Below, one piece after another: positions 20,920-31,397 of a stretch of 64,000 nt of DNA. Under the pieces are notes generated by a model, which was not told the origin of the DNA, did not search any database, and saw only the letters and a list, made by a program, of their open reading frames with translations. The stretch spans positions 1 through 64,000 of the forward strand of contig JAGPVT010000056.1 in assembly GCA_018066865.1 (NCBI GenBank). Direction: 5' to 3'. A program made the position numbers and the translations under genes. The DNA is from Marinobacter sp. (GTDB lineage: Bacteria; Pseudomonadota; Gammaproteobacteria; Pseudomonadales; Oleiphilaceae). Positions within the stretch are counted from its first letter, which is position 1. Every line of letters starts with the position of its first letter.

Positions 20920-21105
20920 ATTCCCATTTCAATACCAAAAGCCAGAAGGGCAGTTGCATCCCAGGTCTGGATGGAACCGGGCCACATAGTATGTCGTCGC
21001 GGGAGACAGTTTTTGCTTCGCCCTCACCCTGGCGGCCCCATTCGCCCTTCACCCTCAGGATCATGCCCTTCTCAAGCTGGGTTTCGAGGCCAATGCCTGT
21101 TTAAT
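20920..21105 (-). pseudogene. DUF5666-like C-terminal fragment
   Basis: Minus frame LETQLEKGMILRVKGEWGRQGEGEAKTVSRDDILCGPV resembles a DUF5666 repeat upstream of the decayed DUF6502 gene. Confidence 0.4.
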
Positions 21106-21168
21106 TTATGAACTTTCAGACAGACTCAACGTAAAGTTGAGAACACAAACGTTAAAAGAGACTAAAAA

Positions 21169-21342
21169 ATGCTGGGATTTTTGAAGGGTGACCCGAAGAA
21201 AAAGCTGCAGAAAGCGTACGAGGACAAACTGGCAAAAGCGCTGCATGCGCAGCGCAACGGCGACTTGCGGAGCCACGGAACCCTGATGGAAGAGGCTGAA
21301 AAGATTTACGCCGAGATCAGGGCGCTCGACGAAAACCGATAA
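21169..21342 (+). CDS. DUF6435 family small protein
   Basis: MLGFLKGDPKKKLQKAYEDKLAKALHAQRNGDLRSHGTLMEEAEKIYAEIRALDENR; below the ORF track cutoff. Confidence 0.8.
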   Translation: MLGFLKGDPKKKLQKAYEDKLAKALHAQRNGDLRSHGTLMEEAEKIYAEIRALDENR

Positions 21343-21363
21343 AGCGGGGTTTACGAAAGCGTC

Positions 21364-21711
21364 TTACCATTCTCTCGTCAGTTGCTGTAGCTGTCGGCTA
21401 AGGCGATCCACCTCCCGGCGCATATCCTGAACTTCGTCGAGAAGTTCCAGCGACATGGCAAGGCCTGGCAGGTTCATCTTCAGATCCCGCTGCAAGCGTC
21501 TGGCCTTGTGCAATCGCGCCAGCGCCGCTACATCAAACAGCCATTGGCGCGCTTCAACTGTCGGCTCTACGGGCGCAATAATGCCGTAACTCACCAGCTT
21601 GATCACAAACTCTGCGTGGCATTCACCTCGCTCGCATACTTCGTGAAGGGTGAAGGTGCTGCCATCGGAGTCCATCACTTCAACGGTCAGAATACTGTTG
21701 TTATCACTCAT
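21364..21711 (-). CDS. cbpM: chaperone modulator CbpM family
   Basis: Small MerR-like protein with FVIKLVSYGIIAP, next to cbpA. Confidence 0.82.
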   Translation of the reverse strand: MSDNNSILTVEVMDSDGSTFTLHEVCERGECHAEFVIKLVSYGIIAPVEPTVEARQWLFDVAALARLHKARRLQRDLKMNLPGLAMSLELLDEVQDMRREVDRLSRQLQQLTREW

Positions 21712-21726
21712 CCTTTACTCTCCCCT

Positions 21727-22689
21727 TCACAGATGGAGTTTGCTGCGTGGGTTGAACGCTTTCTCCGCTTCGGCAAGCTGCTTATAGAGCTTTTCTGCCT
21801 CCGCGGAATGTTGCTCCGGTATGGCTATCTGCAGGATAACAATCTGATCGCCCGGGTGCTTGCCTGGTAGCCCCTTGCCTTTGAGGCGGAGCTTGCGCCC
21901 CGAAGAGGTTCCCTTCGGCACTTTCACATTCACCTTTGAGCCCACGGTAGGCACGGTGATTGTCGCACCCAACGCGGCCTCCCAAGGTGCCACTGGAACG
22001 GTAACCACAACATCCCGGCCTTCGACACTGAACAGCGGGTGCGGTGCCAGTTCTACCTCAACCAGCAAGTCACCCGGCGCGCCTCCGCCAATACCGGGAG
22101 CCCCCTGGCCCTTCAGGCGCAGATGCTGCCCCTCGCGCATACCGGCGGGAATTTTCACCTTCAGGGTTTTCTGACGCGCAACGATGCGACCCTGTTTATC
22201 CGCCTCATGCACTGCAAAAGAAACCTGTTTCTCGGTTCCGTTAAACACTTCTTCCAGGAACAGCGGCAACCGCGCTCGAACATCCTCACCGCGCATGCGC
22301 ACGTTCTGACGGAAGCCGCCGCCCGCGCCGCGACCAGGACCCTGCCCCCCACCAAACATTTGCTCAAAAAAATCACTGAACTGACGGGAATCTGCATCGG
22401 TGTAACCACCGCCGCCAAATCCGGATTCACTGTGCCAGCCCGGAGGTGGCTGGAAGGAGCCATCGGCCTGCGCGCCGTATTTACGCAGTTGGTCGTACTC
22501 GCCACGCTTCTCCGGATCCTTCAGTACTTCGTATGCCTCGCCAAGATCCTTGAATTTCTCGTCGGCATTACCTTCCTTACTGACATCTGGATGATACTTC
22601 CGTGCCAGCTTTCGGTAGGATTTTTTGATTTCCTCGGGGGAGGCAGACTCGCTCACACCGAGCACGGCGTAATAGTCTTTGAAGTCCAT
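21727..22689 (-). CDS. cbpA: curved DNA-binding protein CbpA, DnaJ family
   Basis: J domain [32 protein letters not shown] with HPD; DnaJ C-terminal domain. Confidence 0.94.
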   Translation of the reverse strand: MDFKDYYAVLGVSESASPEEIKKSYRKLARKYHPDVSKEGNADEKFKDLGEAYEVLKDPEKRGEYDQLRKYGAQADGSFQPPPGWHSESGFGGGGYTDADSRQFSDFFEQMFGGGQGPGRGAGGGFRQNVRMRGEDVRARLPLFLEEVFNGTEKQVSFAVHEADKQGRIVARQKTLKVKIPAGMREGQHLRLKGQGAPGIGGGAPGDLLVEVELAPHPLFSVEGRDVVVTVPVAPWEAALGATITVPTVGSKVNVKVPKGTSSGRKLRLKGKGLPGKHPGDQIVILQIAIPEQHSAEAEKLYKQLAEAEKAFNPRSKLHL

Positions 22690-22836
22690 TGAACTCCTCG
22701 CTTTTGGTCAAAGATTGTTCTCTGGGTCTATATAATTGGCGCAAACGGCAGGAATACAAGCTCTGCCCGATGCTTTCATAGATGTAGTACCCTCATCAGC
22801 AACCTTAGCTTAAAACCAACACAGAGAAAGGATGCC

Positions 22837-23346
22837 ATGCCTGAAAAGCCGTCCAAATCCGTATCCGCATCGGCCATTGAGAAGCACGTATACAAAGTCT
22901 TCCCCAATGACATGAACGCTCACGACACCGTGTTCGGCGGCATGATCATGGCAAAATGCGATCGCCTGGCACTGGTAGTAGCCGAGCGCCACTCCGCTCA
23001 TGTTTGTGTGACCGCTGCGGTGGATTCCATTCACTTCCGCGCGCCGGCAAAAGGTAACGACACTCTGCTGTTCAGTTTATCGCTGAACCGCAGTTGGGGT
23101 TCGTCTATGGAAATTGGCGCCCGCGTAGTTGCGGAAAACAGTTATACCGGCGAGACCCGCCATATCCTCTCTGCCTTTTTCACATTTGTAGCCCTGGACG
23201 AGAACGACAAGCCCATAGATGTTCCCGCAGTCGTTCCGGAAGACCGCAGACAGAAACGTCGTTTTGACAACGCAGAAATTCGCCGTGAGGGGCGACTCAA
23301 AACACGGGCACAGCTGGCGAAAGTGACCGAGGACGATAGGGATTAA
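22837..23346 (+). CDS. hotdog-fold acyl-CoA thioesterase
   Basis: VFPNDMNAHDTVFGGMIMAKCDRLALVVAERHS; YciA-type. Confidence 0.9.
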   Translation: MPEKPSKSVSASAIEKHVYKVFPNDMNAHDTVFGGMIMAKCDRLALVVAERHSAHVCVTAAVDSIHFRAPAKGNDTLLFSLSLNRSWGSSMEIGARVVAENSYTGETRHILSAFFTFVALDENDKPIDVPAVVPEDRRQKRRFDNAEIRREGRLKTRAQLAKVTEDDRD

Positions 23347-23433
23347 CCGGCCTTAGATTCTGTAAAGCGGTGAGCTATGTTAGGGTCTCGCTGATCCAAT
23401 CCTCCCCTGTCCATCTTATTTTAGGAGAACTCC

Positions 23434-23877
23434 ATGATCTGGACTGTGTATCTCTCTGGCGAAATCCACACTGACTGGCGTGAGCAGATTCAGGCTGGGG
23501 CAGAAGCTGCCGGGTTGCCGGTGGAATTCACCGCGCCTGTGACCAACCACGAAGCCAGCGATGCAGCGGGCGACATGCTGGGTAAGCCGGAAGTGGCATT
23601 CTGGCGTGATCACCAGTCATCCAAGGTGAACGGTATCCGCACCAAGACCCTGCTTGAGCAATGCGATCTGGCGGTGATTCGCTTTGGTGACAAATACAAG
23701 CAATGGAACGCAGCCTTTGATGCAGGGTTCTGTGCCGCTATGGGCACACCTTATGTCACGCTGCACAACGACGACATTATCCACCCACTGAAGGAAGTCG
23801 ATGCATCCGCCATGGCATGGGCGCAAACTCCCGAGCAAGTGGTTGAGATTCTGAAGTACGTTACGACGGCGCAGTAA
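23434..23877 (+). CDS. YtoQ family protein
   Basis: WTVYLSGEIHTDWREQI...FTAPVTNHEASDAAGD. Confidence 0.88.
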   Translation: MIWTVYLSGEIHTDWREQIQAGAEAAGLPVEFTAPVTNHEASDAAGDMLGKPEVAFWRDHQSSKVNGIRTKTLLEQCDLAVIRFGDKYKQWNAAFDAGFCAAMGTPYVTLHNDDIIHPLKEVDASAMAWAQTPEQVVEILKYVTTAQ

Positions 23878-23885
23878 AAACCCAA

Positions 23886-23928
23886 GCATCTGGCGAACAG
23901 CCAAGCCAACAGCTATTTCGCCAGATGC
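23886..23928. terminator. stem-loop between convergent genes
   Basis: GCATCTGGCGA / TCGCCAGATGC 11-bp perfect arms; minus-strand reading followed by TTGGGTTTTT. Confidence 0.65.
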
Positions 23929-24350
23929 CCAACGTAAGCTGCAATGAACGCAGTCTCCTGAAACACCTTCAGGCCGGTCTCAGTAAACGGTACAGGCAAC
24001 GGATTCGAGGCAAGTGTCGATTTGATGGTCGCAGGTGAGAGCAGAGAAACCTCTACATCCGCTACCGACATCAACTGAATAGCTGCCTCCAGCTTGAAGC
24101 TGATCGCACCACCGGCAAACTTGCCTTTAGGCATGCGTTCTTTGATCGCAACCTTCTTGACGCCGTTTTCCATCACAAACTCTGCAAACGACGTCTGAAA
24201 CTGCTGCAGGTCTTCACGCGTGTGATTTTTCTTCAGCGTAATTTTACGAATCTTGCTTTCCGGCAGGCTGAACTGCCCCGTGTCCTTGTTCAGAAGACAC
24301 ACCACGGCATCACTGCCACTCAGCTCAACACCACAAATAAGCATGGGCAT
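23913..24350 (-). CDS. DUF3010 family protein
   Basis: ICGVELSGSDAVVCLLNKDTGQF...IKERMPKGKFAGGAISFKLEAAIQL. Confidence 0.85.
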   Translation of the reverse strand: MPMLICGVELSGSDAVVCLLNKDTGQFSLPESKIRKITLKKNHTREDLQQFQTSFAEFVMENGVKKVAIKERMPKGKFAGGAISFKLEAAIQLMSVADVEVSLLSPATIKSTLASNPLPVPFTETGLKVFQETAFIAAYVGHLAK

Positions 24351-24380
24351 TCCTTTTCTGTGGATAAGGTTTTCTGTGGA

Positions 24381-24731
24381 TCAGCCACAACACTTCTTGA
24401 ATTTCAGACCACTGCCGCAGCTGCAAGGGTCGTTTCTTGAAGGCGTTTTGGTCTGAGTAATGGTTCCGCCCTTATTCAGCATAGCGGTAAGCTCTGCAAC
24501 AGACTCGACAGCGCCCTCTCGTGTATCGAGTGTGATATCCGCATGCAATTGAGCCTCTGCCACCAAGGCCTCAACCTCTTGTTGGCGGGCTTCACTGGTC
24601 ACCACAAGCTTCAACGGGTGTTTTTTGCTACCACTTTTTTGACTGGCGTTGGTCTGGAAGCCGCCATAGGCCGTGTGGTGCTGGCGTGCATCCTGCCGGC
24701 CTTTGAAGAAAAACTTGTCTGACATGCTCAA
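24381..24731 (-). CDS. SEC-C motif protein (PBPRA1643-like)
   Basis: MSDKFFFKGRQDARQHHTAYGGFQTN and terminal SEC-C motif NDPCSCGSGLKFKKCCG. Confidence 0.85.
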   Translation of the reverse strand: MSMSDKFFFKGRQDARQHHTAYGGFQTNASQKSGSKKHPLKLVVTSEARQQEVEALVAEAQLHADITLDTREGAVESVAELTAMLNKGGTITQTKTPSRNDPCSCGSGLKFKKCCG

Positions 24732-24767
24732 ATTCCGGGAAAGAAAGGGCCCTCACAATAACATTGC

Positions 24768-25373
24768 CTATGGTCTCGAGGCGATCAGCAAAAACACTGG
24801 GTAATCGCCGGTTTCCCTCTCGATTATGCTAGCAGGCACCACTTCCACGTTTTCAAAGCCTGCCTGGGTAGCTGCCGAACCGATCTCTTCCCGGTCGAAC
24901 CCGAAATGGAACACCCCGGTATCTTCGGTATGAAAGGAGCCGTCCTCCTTGTCCAGATCCGATATAGCAATAAAGCCTCCCGGTTTCACCATCTCATGGA
25001 AGCGGCGAAACATGGCGCCGACGTCCCGCACGTGGTGCATGGTCATGGACGAAATAATGCCATCGAACTGGCCCTCTACAGCCTGACCTTCCAGATCCAG
25101 CTGCAGGATCTCCAGCTCGCAGGCCAGTTTGTCCTGCTTCTCCGCAAGCTGCTTGTTCATGGCAGACGAGATATCCACCGCAGTGATCTTCCTCACATGA
25201 TGCGCAATCCGCTCCAGCAGCAGCCCCGTCCCGGAACCGAAGTCCAGCAAGTGCATAGACGGCGCCAACTTCATTTTATCAAGGATGGCGTTGGCGATAT
25301 TGGTTACGTTATCGACTCGGTCGGGGTTCTGTTCGTAGATGTGGGCCTTGTGGGCGAAAAAGTCTTTGCTCAT
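24768..25373 (-). CDS. class I SAM-dependent methyltransferase
   Basis: LLDFGSGTGLLLERIAHHVRKITAVDIS. Confidence 0.93.
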   Translation of the reverse strand: MSKDFFAHKAHIYEQNPDRVDNVTNIANAILDKMKLAPSMHLLDFGSGTGLLLERIAHHVRKITAVDISSAMNKQLAEKQDKLACELEILQLDLEGQAVEGQFDGIISSMTMHHVRDVGAMFRRFHEMVKPGGFIAISDLDKEDGSFHTEDTGVFHFGFDREEIGSAATQAGFENVEVVPASIIERETGDYPVFLLIASRP

Positions 25374-25602
25374 GGGTACCTCAGCAGTTTGATGTTTTCA
25401 GCCCCCTTTATACCCGTTTACGCAGCTTGCGTTCCATACCATACCGGTACGGCCATAGCCGAATTCATTGAAAGCGATCAGTTTGCCCGCCATCTGTGGC
25501 GAGTAATGCAAATTCTGGACGGTCTTGTTCTTTCGCATTTTTGATTTGATCAATTGCAGTTATGCTGAGTAAGCAACATATTTTGATGGCAAAGGAGTCA
25601 AC

Positions 25603-26745
25603 ATGACAGACCACATGCCGGATGACTTGTCCGCAGCCGGCCGTGACTTGAGGGCTTACACCGACGAGCTGCGCCCCAAACATCCCGTCGTGCGAAATAC
25701 CAAAGGAGAGTGGGTGCTACTCCGGCACGCTGATGTTCTTGCCGCAGCGCAGGATCAAGAACGATTCTCCAGCCAGGTCTCTCGCCACCTGCACGTACCT
25801 AACGGTCTCGATGGCGAAGAGCACACCCGTTTCCGGGAAGTGATCGAACGACATCTCAGCCCTGACGCGCTGGAGCCGTTTATACCCGTCTTCAAGCGAG
25901 TCGCTGCTCAGCTGGTGGCGGAGCTGCCAAAAGGCGTGGTTCTGGACGCGGTAAGCGACATCGGCTCTGTGTTCGCGGTGCGTGCCCAATGCGCATGGCT
26001 GGGGTGGCCAAGCGAACTGGAACCGAAGCTGCTGGCCTGGATGAAACAGAACCACGCCGCCACGCGCTCCGGTGACCTCGCCCGGACAGCGGAGGTAGCC
26101 GCACAGTTCGATGAGATCATCCGTTCGCTTATACAGCCGCGACTGGCAGCCGGTGACAAGGCGCCCGACGATCTAACCACCCGGCTTTGTCGCGAAACGG
26201 TGAACGGGCGCCAACTCTCGGAGCCGGAGGTGGTTTCCATATTACGCAACTGGACCGGCGGTGACCTGGGATCCATCGCGTTATGTGTTGGCGTACTTAT
26301 AGCCCACATAGCTCAGCAGCCGGGTCTTGTGGAGCAATTGAGTGCGGCCCCTGATAATGAAGTGGAAGCGGTCATCGATGAAGTGCTGCGCTTGGACAAC
26401 CCGTTTGTTTCCAACCGACGCGTCACCACCTGCCCTGTTCACATCGGTGGCCAGAATATTCCGAGCGGTGCCCGAATCAAACTGAACTGGACATCCGCAA
26501 ACCGCGACGAGGCAGTCTTCGGCAATAACGAATTCGATCCCGAGGGCAACGCAGCAGACAACCTCGTTTACGGAACTGGAAAGCACGTCTGCCCTGGCAG
26601 GCAGCTGGCCACCTGGGAGCTGCGAATCGCGCTACAGACGTTGCTGGCCTCGGTGCAGACCATTGAACTGGTGCCAGACCAACCGCCAGAGCGAGAAGTG
26701 GCGCCAGTCGGTGGGTATCATCGGGTGCCCGTGGTGCTGATCTGA
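25603..26745 (+). CDS. cytochrome P450
   Basis: Heme-binding YGTGKHVCPGRQLA, RLDNPFVSNRRVTT, I-helix NWTGGDLGSIA. Confidence 0.92.
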   Translation: MTDHMPDDLSAAGRDLRAYTDELRPKHPVVRNTKGEWVLLRHADVLAAAQDQERFSSQVSRHLHVPNGLDGEEHTRFREVIERHLSPDALEPFIPVFKRVAAQLVAELPKGVVLDAVSDIGSVFAVRAQCAWLGWPSELEPKLLAWMKQNHAATRSGDLARTAEVAAQFDEIIRSLIQPRLAAGDKAPDDLTTRLCRETVNGRQLSEPEVVSILRNWTGGDLGSIALCVGVLIAHIAQQPGLVEQLSAAPDNEVEAVIDEVLRLDNPFVSNRRVTTCPVHIGGQNIPSGARIKLNWTSANRDEAVFGNNEFDPEGNAADNLVYGTGKHVCPGRQLATWELRIALQTLLASVQTIELVPDQPPEREVAPVGGYHRVPVVLI

Positions 26746-26766
26746 AGTTCCGGAACTGGCAATGGC

Positions 26767-27300
26767 TTATCGAACGTCGGGATGAACTGGCCTTTCGACG
26801 CTCTGGCATTTATTGAAAGCGTATCCTCTGGTGCCACCACCTCTCATTTGGTAGGGCGCGAAACATCGTTGGCTTTCCCTGTATCGCGCCATCTCCGCTT
26901 CATAATTTTCCATGCGCTGCTTTCGCGTCAGTCGCGCTTGCCCAGGTTGCAGTTGGTTTGGTGGTGCCTGATCGGCAACCCTGTTCGGCGTAATCACTTG
27001 ATCGGTTTGTTCTGAATCTCTTTCAAGACGCTTGCCTTCCACAAGCCGCCGTTCACGCGCTGATTCAGCTGCATGCCGGATTGATTCCGCCACCGCCTCG
27101 GCGTTCTGGCGGTCTGCAGCCGACGGCTTGCGCACGGGGACATCGAGAGTTTTTCCTGTCTGCCGGTATTGTTCCGGAAGACTGTCCCCGAAATGAACAT
27201 TGCCTGCGTCGTCTACCCATTTAAACACTTCGGCCGAAACACAGGACAATGGGAGAATTACGAATAAGGCCCCAGCCAGAACCCTTCCAAAAAACAACAT
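26767..27300 (-). CDS. DUF4124 domain-containing protein
   Basis: Signal peptide then EVFKWVDDAGNVHFGDSLPEQYR; ATG at 27300 preferred. Confidence 0.85.
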   Translation of the reverse strand: MLFFGRVLAGALFVILPLSCVSAEVFKWVDDAGNVHFGDSLPEQYRQTGKTLDVPVRKPSAADRQNAEAVAESIRHAAESARERRLVEGKRLERDSEQTDQVITPNRVADQAPPNQLQPGQARLTRKQRMENYEAEMARYRESQRCFAPYQMRGGGTRGYAFNKCQSVERPVHPDVR

Positions 27301-27389
27301 GTCATACACCCTGTTGCTGAGATGGCACTTGTGATTTGAATATAGGCCGAACTTCACAAGACGCCAACCTGAGACAAGCAAGCGATAGT

Positions 27390-27767
27390 TTACAAAGTTG
27401 GCGTGAGACAGTTAATCAAGGTAATCGAAACATCCCGAAAAACCGCATCCGAGGCTACGACGCTCGGAAAGCGGTCATACACTCCGCGTCGGCAAGCCGA
27501 AGTGCGCGCTTCTGCGCTCTTGACGCAGCTGGCATGGGCCTCGGCACCCGCTGCCTGGCCGGTAGCTTGTTCACAAAGCGAGGGAACCTGCGTAATCACC
27601 CAGTCCACGGTTGTACTGAGCTTTACGGGATTTGCCTTAAGGTTGGTAAACCGGCTCGCATCCACCGCCTGCGGCTGTTCGCGGGTTTGATCCCAGAGTA
27701 CGAACAACAGTGCAGCTGAAACCAGGGTGACGGTGACTATGGGGAATTTCATTCGAGTTTTTGACAC
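27390..27767 (-). CDS. hypothetical protein
   Basis: 125 aa, N-terminal TM anchor; no recognised family. Confidence 0.55.
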   Translation of the reverse strand: MSKTRMKFPIVTVTLVSAALLFVLWDQTREQPQAVDASRFTNLKANPVKLSTTVDWVITQVPSLCEQATGQAAGAEAHASCVKSAEARTSACRRGVYDRFPSVVASDAVFRDVSITLINCLTPTL

Positions 27768-27927
27768 CTTATTTCACCGCCGGGTCAGATTCAAAAAATC
27801 CATAGATAAACCTCGTTATCGAACTGGATAAAGTGACTATGGCAAAATCGATTCCTATCCTATCACTAGGTGGTTATCGACTAGGGTAACGCAAGGCGCT
27901 AAAGCACAGTTTAGTGACCACTTCGAC

Positions 27928-28227
27928 ATGGCACCTGAAACCCGGCGTTGGGCTTATCCCATCTGCCGTTTCGGGTTAATGATTCGCGGTTTGGTATTCA
28001 TGATTGTTGGCACTTTTTTTATCATTGCGGCGTATCGCGTAAATCCCAACGAAGCTGGTGGCATCGCTGAGGTATTCGACACGTTTCGAAAACAGCCCTT
28101 CGGGACACCGTTGATGGTATTTGTCTCAGTGGGACTATTTGCTTTCGGTGCATACAGCATACTGGAGGCGTTTTATCGCCGCGTGAATCCACCGTCCGGC
28201 ACCGACGGACTTACAATGAAACTGTGA
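27928..28227 (+). CDS. DUF1206 domain-containing membrane protein
   Basis: RFGLMIRGLVFMIVGTFFIIAAYRVNPNEAGGIAEVFDTF...LMVFVSVGLFAFGAYSILEAFYRRV. Confidence 0.82.
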   Translation: MAPETRRWAYPICRFGLMIRGLVFMIVGTFFIIAAYRVNPNEAGGIAEVFDTFRKQPFGTPLMVFVSVGLFAFGAYSILEAFYRRVNPPSGTDGLTMKL

Positions 28228-28236
28228 TCGCGCAAC

Positions 28237-29709
28237 TCACCAATATCCCAATAGCTTCCACCAGACACCGCCAACCACCACCCAGACAGCCAGGTTGACG
28301 ACGCTCATCACAAACCCGACTTTCCACCACTCCACCAAGCTCACGTAACCAGAGCTGAATATAACCGGTGACGTGCCAGTGGCGTAATGGGTCAGTGTCA
28401 TCATAATAGAGGACGTGGCCGCCATCATTAGCACAAAGGCCATGGGCGGTGCACCAAGACTCAGGCCAACGACCAGAAAGGCCCCCATCATCGCAGTGAT
28501 TTGAGCCGTGGTGCTGGCGAAAAAATAGTGAGAATACAGAAACACCAGCACCAACAGAGCTGTGGCGGCGGGCCATGCCAGGCCGGTGCTGGCAATGCCG
28601 TCCTGAATAGCGCCAGAAAACCAGCCGATCACCCCCAGCTTGTTAAGCTGAGTGGCCATCATCACCAGTGCACCGAACCAGACCAGCGTATCCCAAGCAC
28701 TTTTTTCGGATAGCACATCCTTCCAGTTCAAGACTCCGGTGACCAGCAGAATCGACAGCCCGACAAAAGCGGTGGTGGTTGCATTCAACTTGTACGAGGC
28801 CCCGAAGATCCAGGCCGGTATGTCCGCCCAAAGCAGCAGCAGCACCACAAACACTCCCAGCATAATGCCTTCATCGCGGGTCAGTTTGCCCAGCCGTCCC
28901 AGGCGCTCATGTGCAAAGCTAACGGCATCGGGTGTAGCCTTGATCTCCGGCGGATACATCAGATAAATCACCAGAGGCATCAGTGCAATGGCGACGAGGC
29001 CAGGCAGCAACATGGCCAGAGCCCAAGTCGTCCAGCTCAGGGTGATCGCAGCACCAGTGGCATCGGCAATCAGCTTGACCGTCAGCGGATTGGGCGCGGT
29101 TGCCGTAATAAACATTGCAGAAGTGATGGGGTTGGCGTGGTAATTAACCAGTGCCAGGTACTTGCCAATCTTGTTGGTATTTTCATTGTCTGGAGTACAG
29201 CCATAACTCTGTGCAATCGACAGCATGATCGGATGAATAATCGCACCACCACGTGCGGTGTTGCTGGGCGTGACCGGTGCAATCACCAGTTCCGAAAGGG
29301 CCAGCCCGTAACCAATGCCGATGGTTCTTTTGCCAAAGACTGCAATGAAATAATAGCCAATGCGCTCGCCCAACCCGGTTTTGATTAACCCTCGGGAAAT
29401 CATGATCGCTATCGCTATCAGCCAGATCAGCGAATTATTAAAACTGCCCAGTGCATCGCGAATGGCTGTGCCAGGGTTGTCGCTGGTAACTCCGCTAACG
29501 GCCACTACCGTAATTGCAACGATCGAAATAGCGCCAATCGGCATAGCCTTGCCAATGATGGCTGCAATCGTCGCTACGAATATGGCCAGCATCAGCCAGC
29601 CTTGAGCAGAAACACCTTCCGGCGTGGGGATAAACCAGATTGCAATCCCAATGGCAACCGCAACAAGTGCAGGCAAAAAATTAAAATCAGATTTAGAGGA
29701 GGTCATCAC
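28237..29709 (-). CDS. DASS family anion/dicarboxylate symporter
   Basis: About 490 aa polytopic; TPSNTARGGAIIHPIMLSIA and HYATGTSPVIFSSGYV motifs. Confidence 0.92.
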   Translation of the reverse strand: MMTSSKSDFNFLPALVAVAIGIAIWFIPTPEGVSAQGWLMLAIFVATIAAIIGKAMPIGAISIVAITVVAVSGVTSDNPGTAIRDALGSFNNSLIWLIAIAIMISRGLIKTGLGERIGYYFIAVFGKRTIGIGYGLALSELVIAPVTPSNTARGGAIIHPIMLSIAQSYGCTPDNENTNKIGKYLALVNYHANPITSAMFITATAPNPLTVKLIADATGAAITLSWTTWALAMLLPGLVAIALMPLVIYLMYPPEIKATPDAVSFAHERLGRLGKLTRDEGIMLGVFVVLLLLWADIPAWIFGASYKLNATTTAFVGLSILLVTGVLNWKDVLSEKSAWDTLVWFGALVMMATQLNKLGVIGWFSGAIQDGIASTGLAWPAATALLVLVFLYSHYFFASTTAQITAMMGAFLVVGLSLGAPPMAFVLMMAATSSIMMTLTHYATGTSPVIFSSGYVSLVEWWKVGFVMSVVNLAVWVVVGGVWWKLLGYW

Positions 29710-29866
29710 GAAAAACCCGGATAGAGCTGAAAGGAGTAATCATAGGCTAATCCCAAACGTTCACCTCTGCAAACAATCCAGGCTCAGAACCGAAAGATGT
29801 CATAGCCCAGGCTCAAAACAGCTATTCTTAGCCGAGAGCTAATTAAAACCTTTTGGAGCACACCTG

Positions 29867-31363
29867 ATGATAAAACCTGAACTCCCGAAATTTCCAAAGC
29901 TAAAACTGGATGTTGGCCAGCGCATACCGGCCTCTTGGGATTTCGACATCGGCGTGAGTCTTATACTTTTGGTGCCTGAAGCAGAACGCAACGCCCTGGC
30001 CAAGTCTCCCTGGGCTGACTTCCTTAAGCTTCGTCTTGCCGATTTCCCGGCGACTTCCAACCCGATAGTAATTTCAGGCCCCAAAGGAACTCGCACTGCC
30101 GTTGCATTTGTGCAGGATGATGTTGGCGGTTTCAAGGCTCTAAGCCAGGCGCGCAAACTGATTGCACCACTGTTGGCTGAGCGCACCCGGAAGATCAATG
30201 TAATATCGCTCCTTCACAAGGCACAGGCGGCCTGCGTTATGGCCGAAGCCCTGGTATCCGCAGCCTTTTCAGCACTGTTCCAACTGCCGAAAATTTCCGG
30301 CGAAACTCCTGACAAGCCACCCCTGGCAGCCATGAACTTCTTTGGCGAGTTCGATGCGGCTGACTTTCGCTACGCCAAGGCCACTGCAGAAGGCAATAAC
30401 CTGGCCCGCTGGCTGACCCACCTGCCGGGGAATTATCTGACACCCGGGATTTATCGCGATTTCGCCGAAGCACTGGCGGCTGTCGAAGGATGGGAAGCCG
30501 ATTTTTACGATCTGGACCGGCTGGAACAACTCGAAGCGGGCGCTTTTTTATCCGTAGTTGAGGCCAGCCCCATTCGTGACGCCGGTATACTGCGGCTGAG
30601 TTATCGGCCGAAGGGTTCCAGAGAACAACCGCTCGCCCTGGTCGGCAAAGGTATATGCTTCGATACAGGCGGCAGCAATCTCAAGGTAAGCGGCAGCATG
30701 CTGGGCATGCACGGCGACATGCAAGGCAGCGCCGTGGCGCTTGGGACTATGCTCGCCCTCACGCGCCTCACATTTTCCCACCCCGTGGACTGCTGGCTGG
30801 CTTTGGCTGAAAACCACATCGGCCCAAAGGCGGTCAAGTGCAATGACGTTATTACCGCGCTGAATGGCACCACCATTGAGTTGATCAACACCGATGCCGA
30901 AGGTCGCATGGTGCTGGCCGACACCCTTGCCCTGGCTTGCCGAGAAAAGCCAAGAGCCATCCTGGATTATGCCACCCTGACCGGTGCCGTAATCTCGGCT
31001 CTGGGCCAGCGTATGGCCGGCGCGATCACCAACCGGCGACAGTGGGTGGAACCCATCATCCAGGCTGGAGAGCATTGTGGAGAGCGGATCTGGCCTTTCC
31101 CCTACGAAGACGATTACGACGAAGATCTGAAGTCTGATGTTGCTGATACGCTCCAATGTCGGACAGCAGGAGCAGGCGATCACATCTATGCGGCGCGTTT
31201 TCTTGGAAAATTCGTGGATAAGGACGTTGACTGGGTTCACGTAGACATGGCCTCAAGTGGCACCCACAAAGGCGGCCTCGCGCACATCCCCACCGATCTT
31301 CAGGGCTTCGGCGTGCGCTTTGGCGTCGAATGGCTAAGCCGCATTGCGCAGGAGTCTCGGTAA
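29867..31363 (+). CDS. leucyl aminopeptidase family protein (M17)
   Basis: KGICFDTGGSNLK, NTDAEGRMVLADTLALA. Confidence 0.93.
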   Translation: MIKPELPKFPKLKLDVGQRIPASWDFDIGVSLILLVPEAERNALAKSPWADFLKLRLADFPATSNPIVISGPKGTRTAVAFVQDDVGGFKALSQARKLIAPLLAERTRKINVISLLHKAQAACVMAEALVSAAFSALFQLPKISGETPDKPPLAAMNFFGEFDAADFRYAKATAEGNNLARWLTHLPGNYLTPGIYRDFAEALAAVEGWEADFYDLDRLEQLEAGAFLSVVEASPIRDAGILRLSYRPKGSREQPLALVGKGICFDTGGSNLKVSGSMLGMHGDMQGSAVALGTMLALTRLTFSHPVDCWLALAENHIGPKAVKCNDVITALNGTTIELINTDAEGRMVLADTLALACREKPRAILDYATLTGAVISALGQRMAGAITNRRQWVEPIIQAGEHCGERIWPFPYEDDYDEDLKSDVADTLQCRTAGAGDHIYAARFLGKFVDKDVDWVHVDMASSGTHKGGLAHIPTDLQGFGVRFGVEWLSRIAQESR

Positions 31364-31397
31364 ACCCACAGGTCAGCTTGCCCTGCAACAACGTACT

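Noticed and set aside
26746-26757. 12-bp palindrome AGTTCCGGAACT between convergent genes
   Set aside because: Short, no loop or T tract, and plausible by chance in this composition
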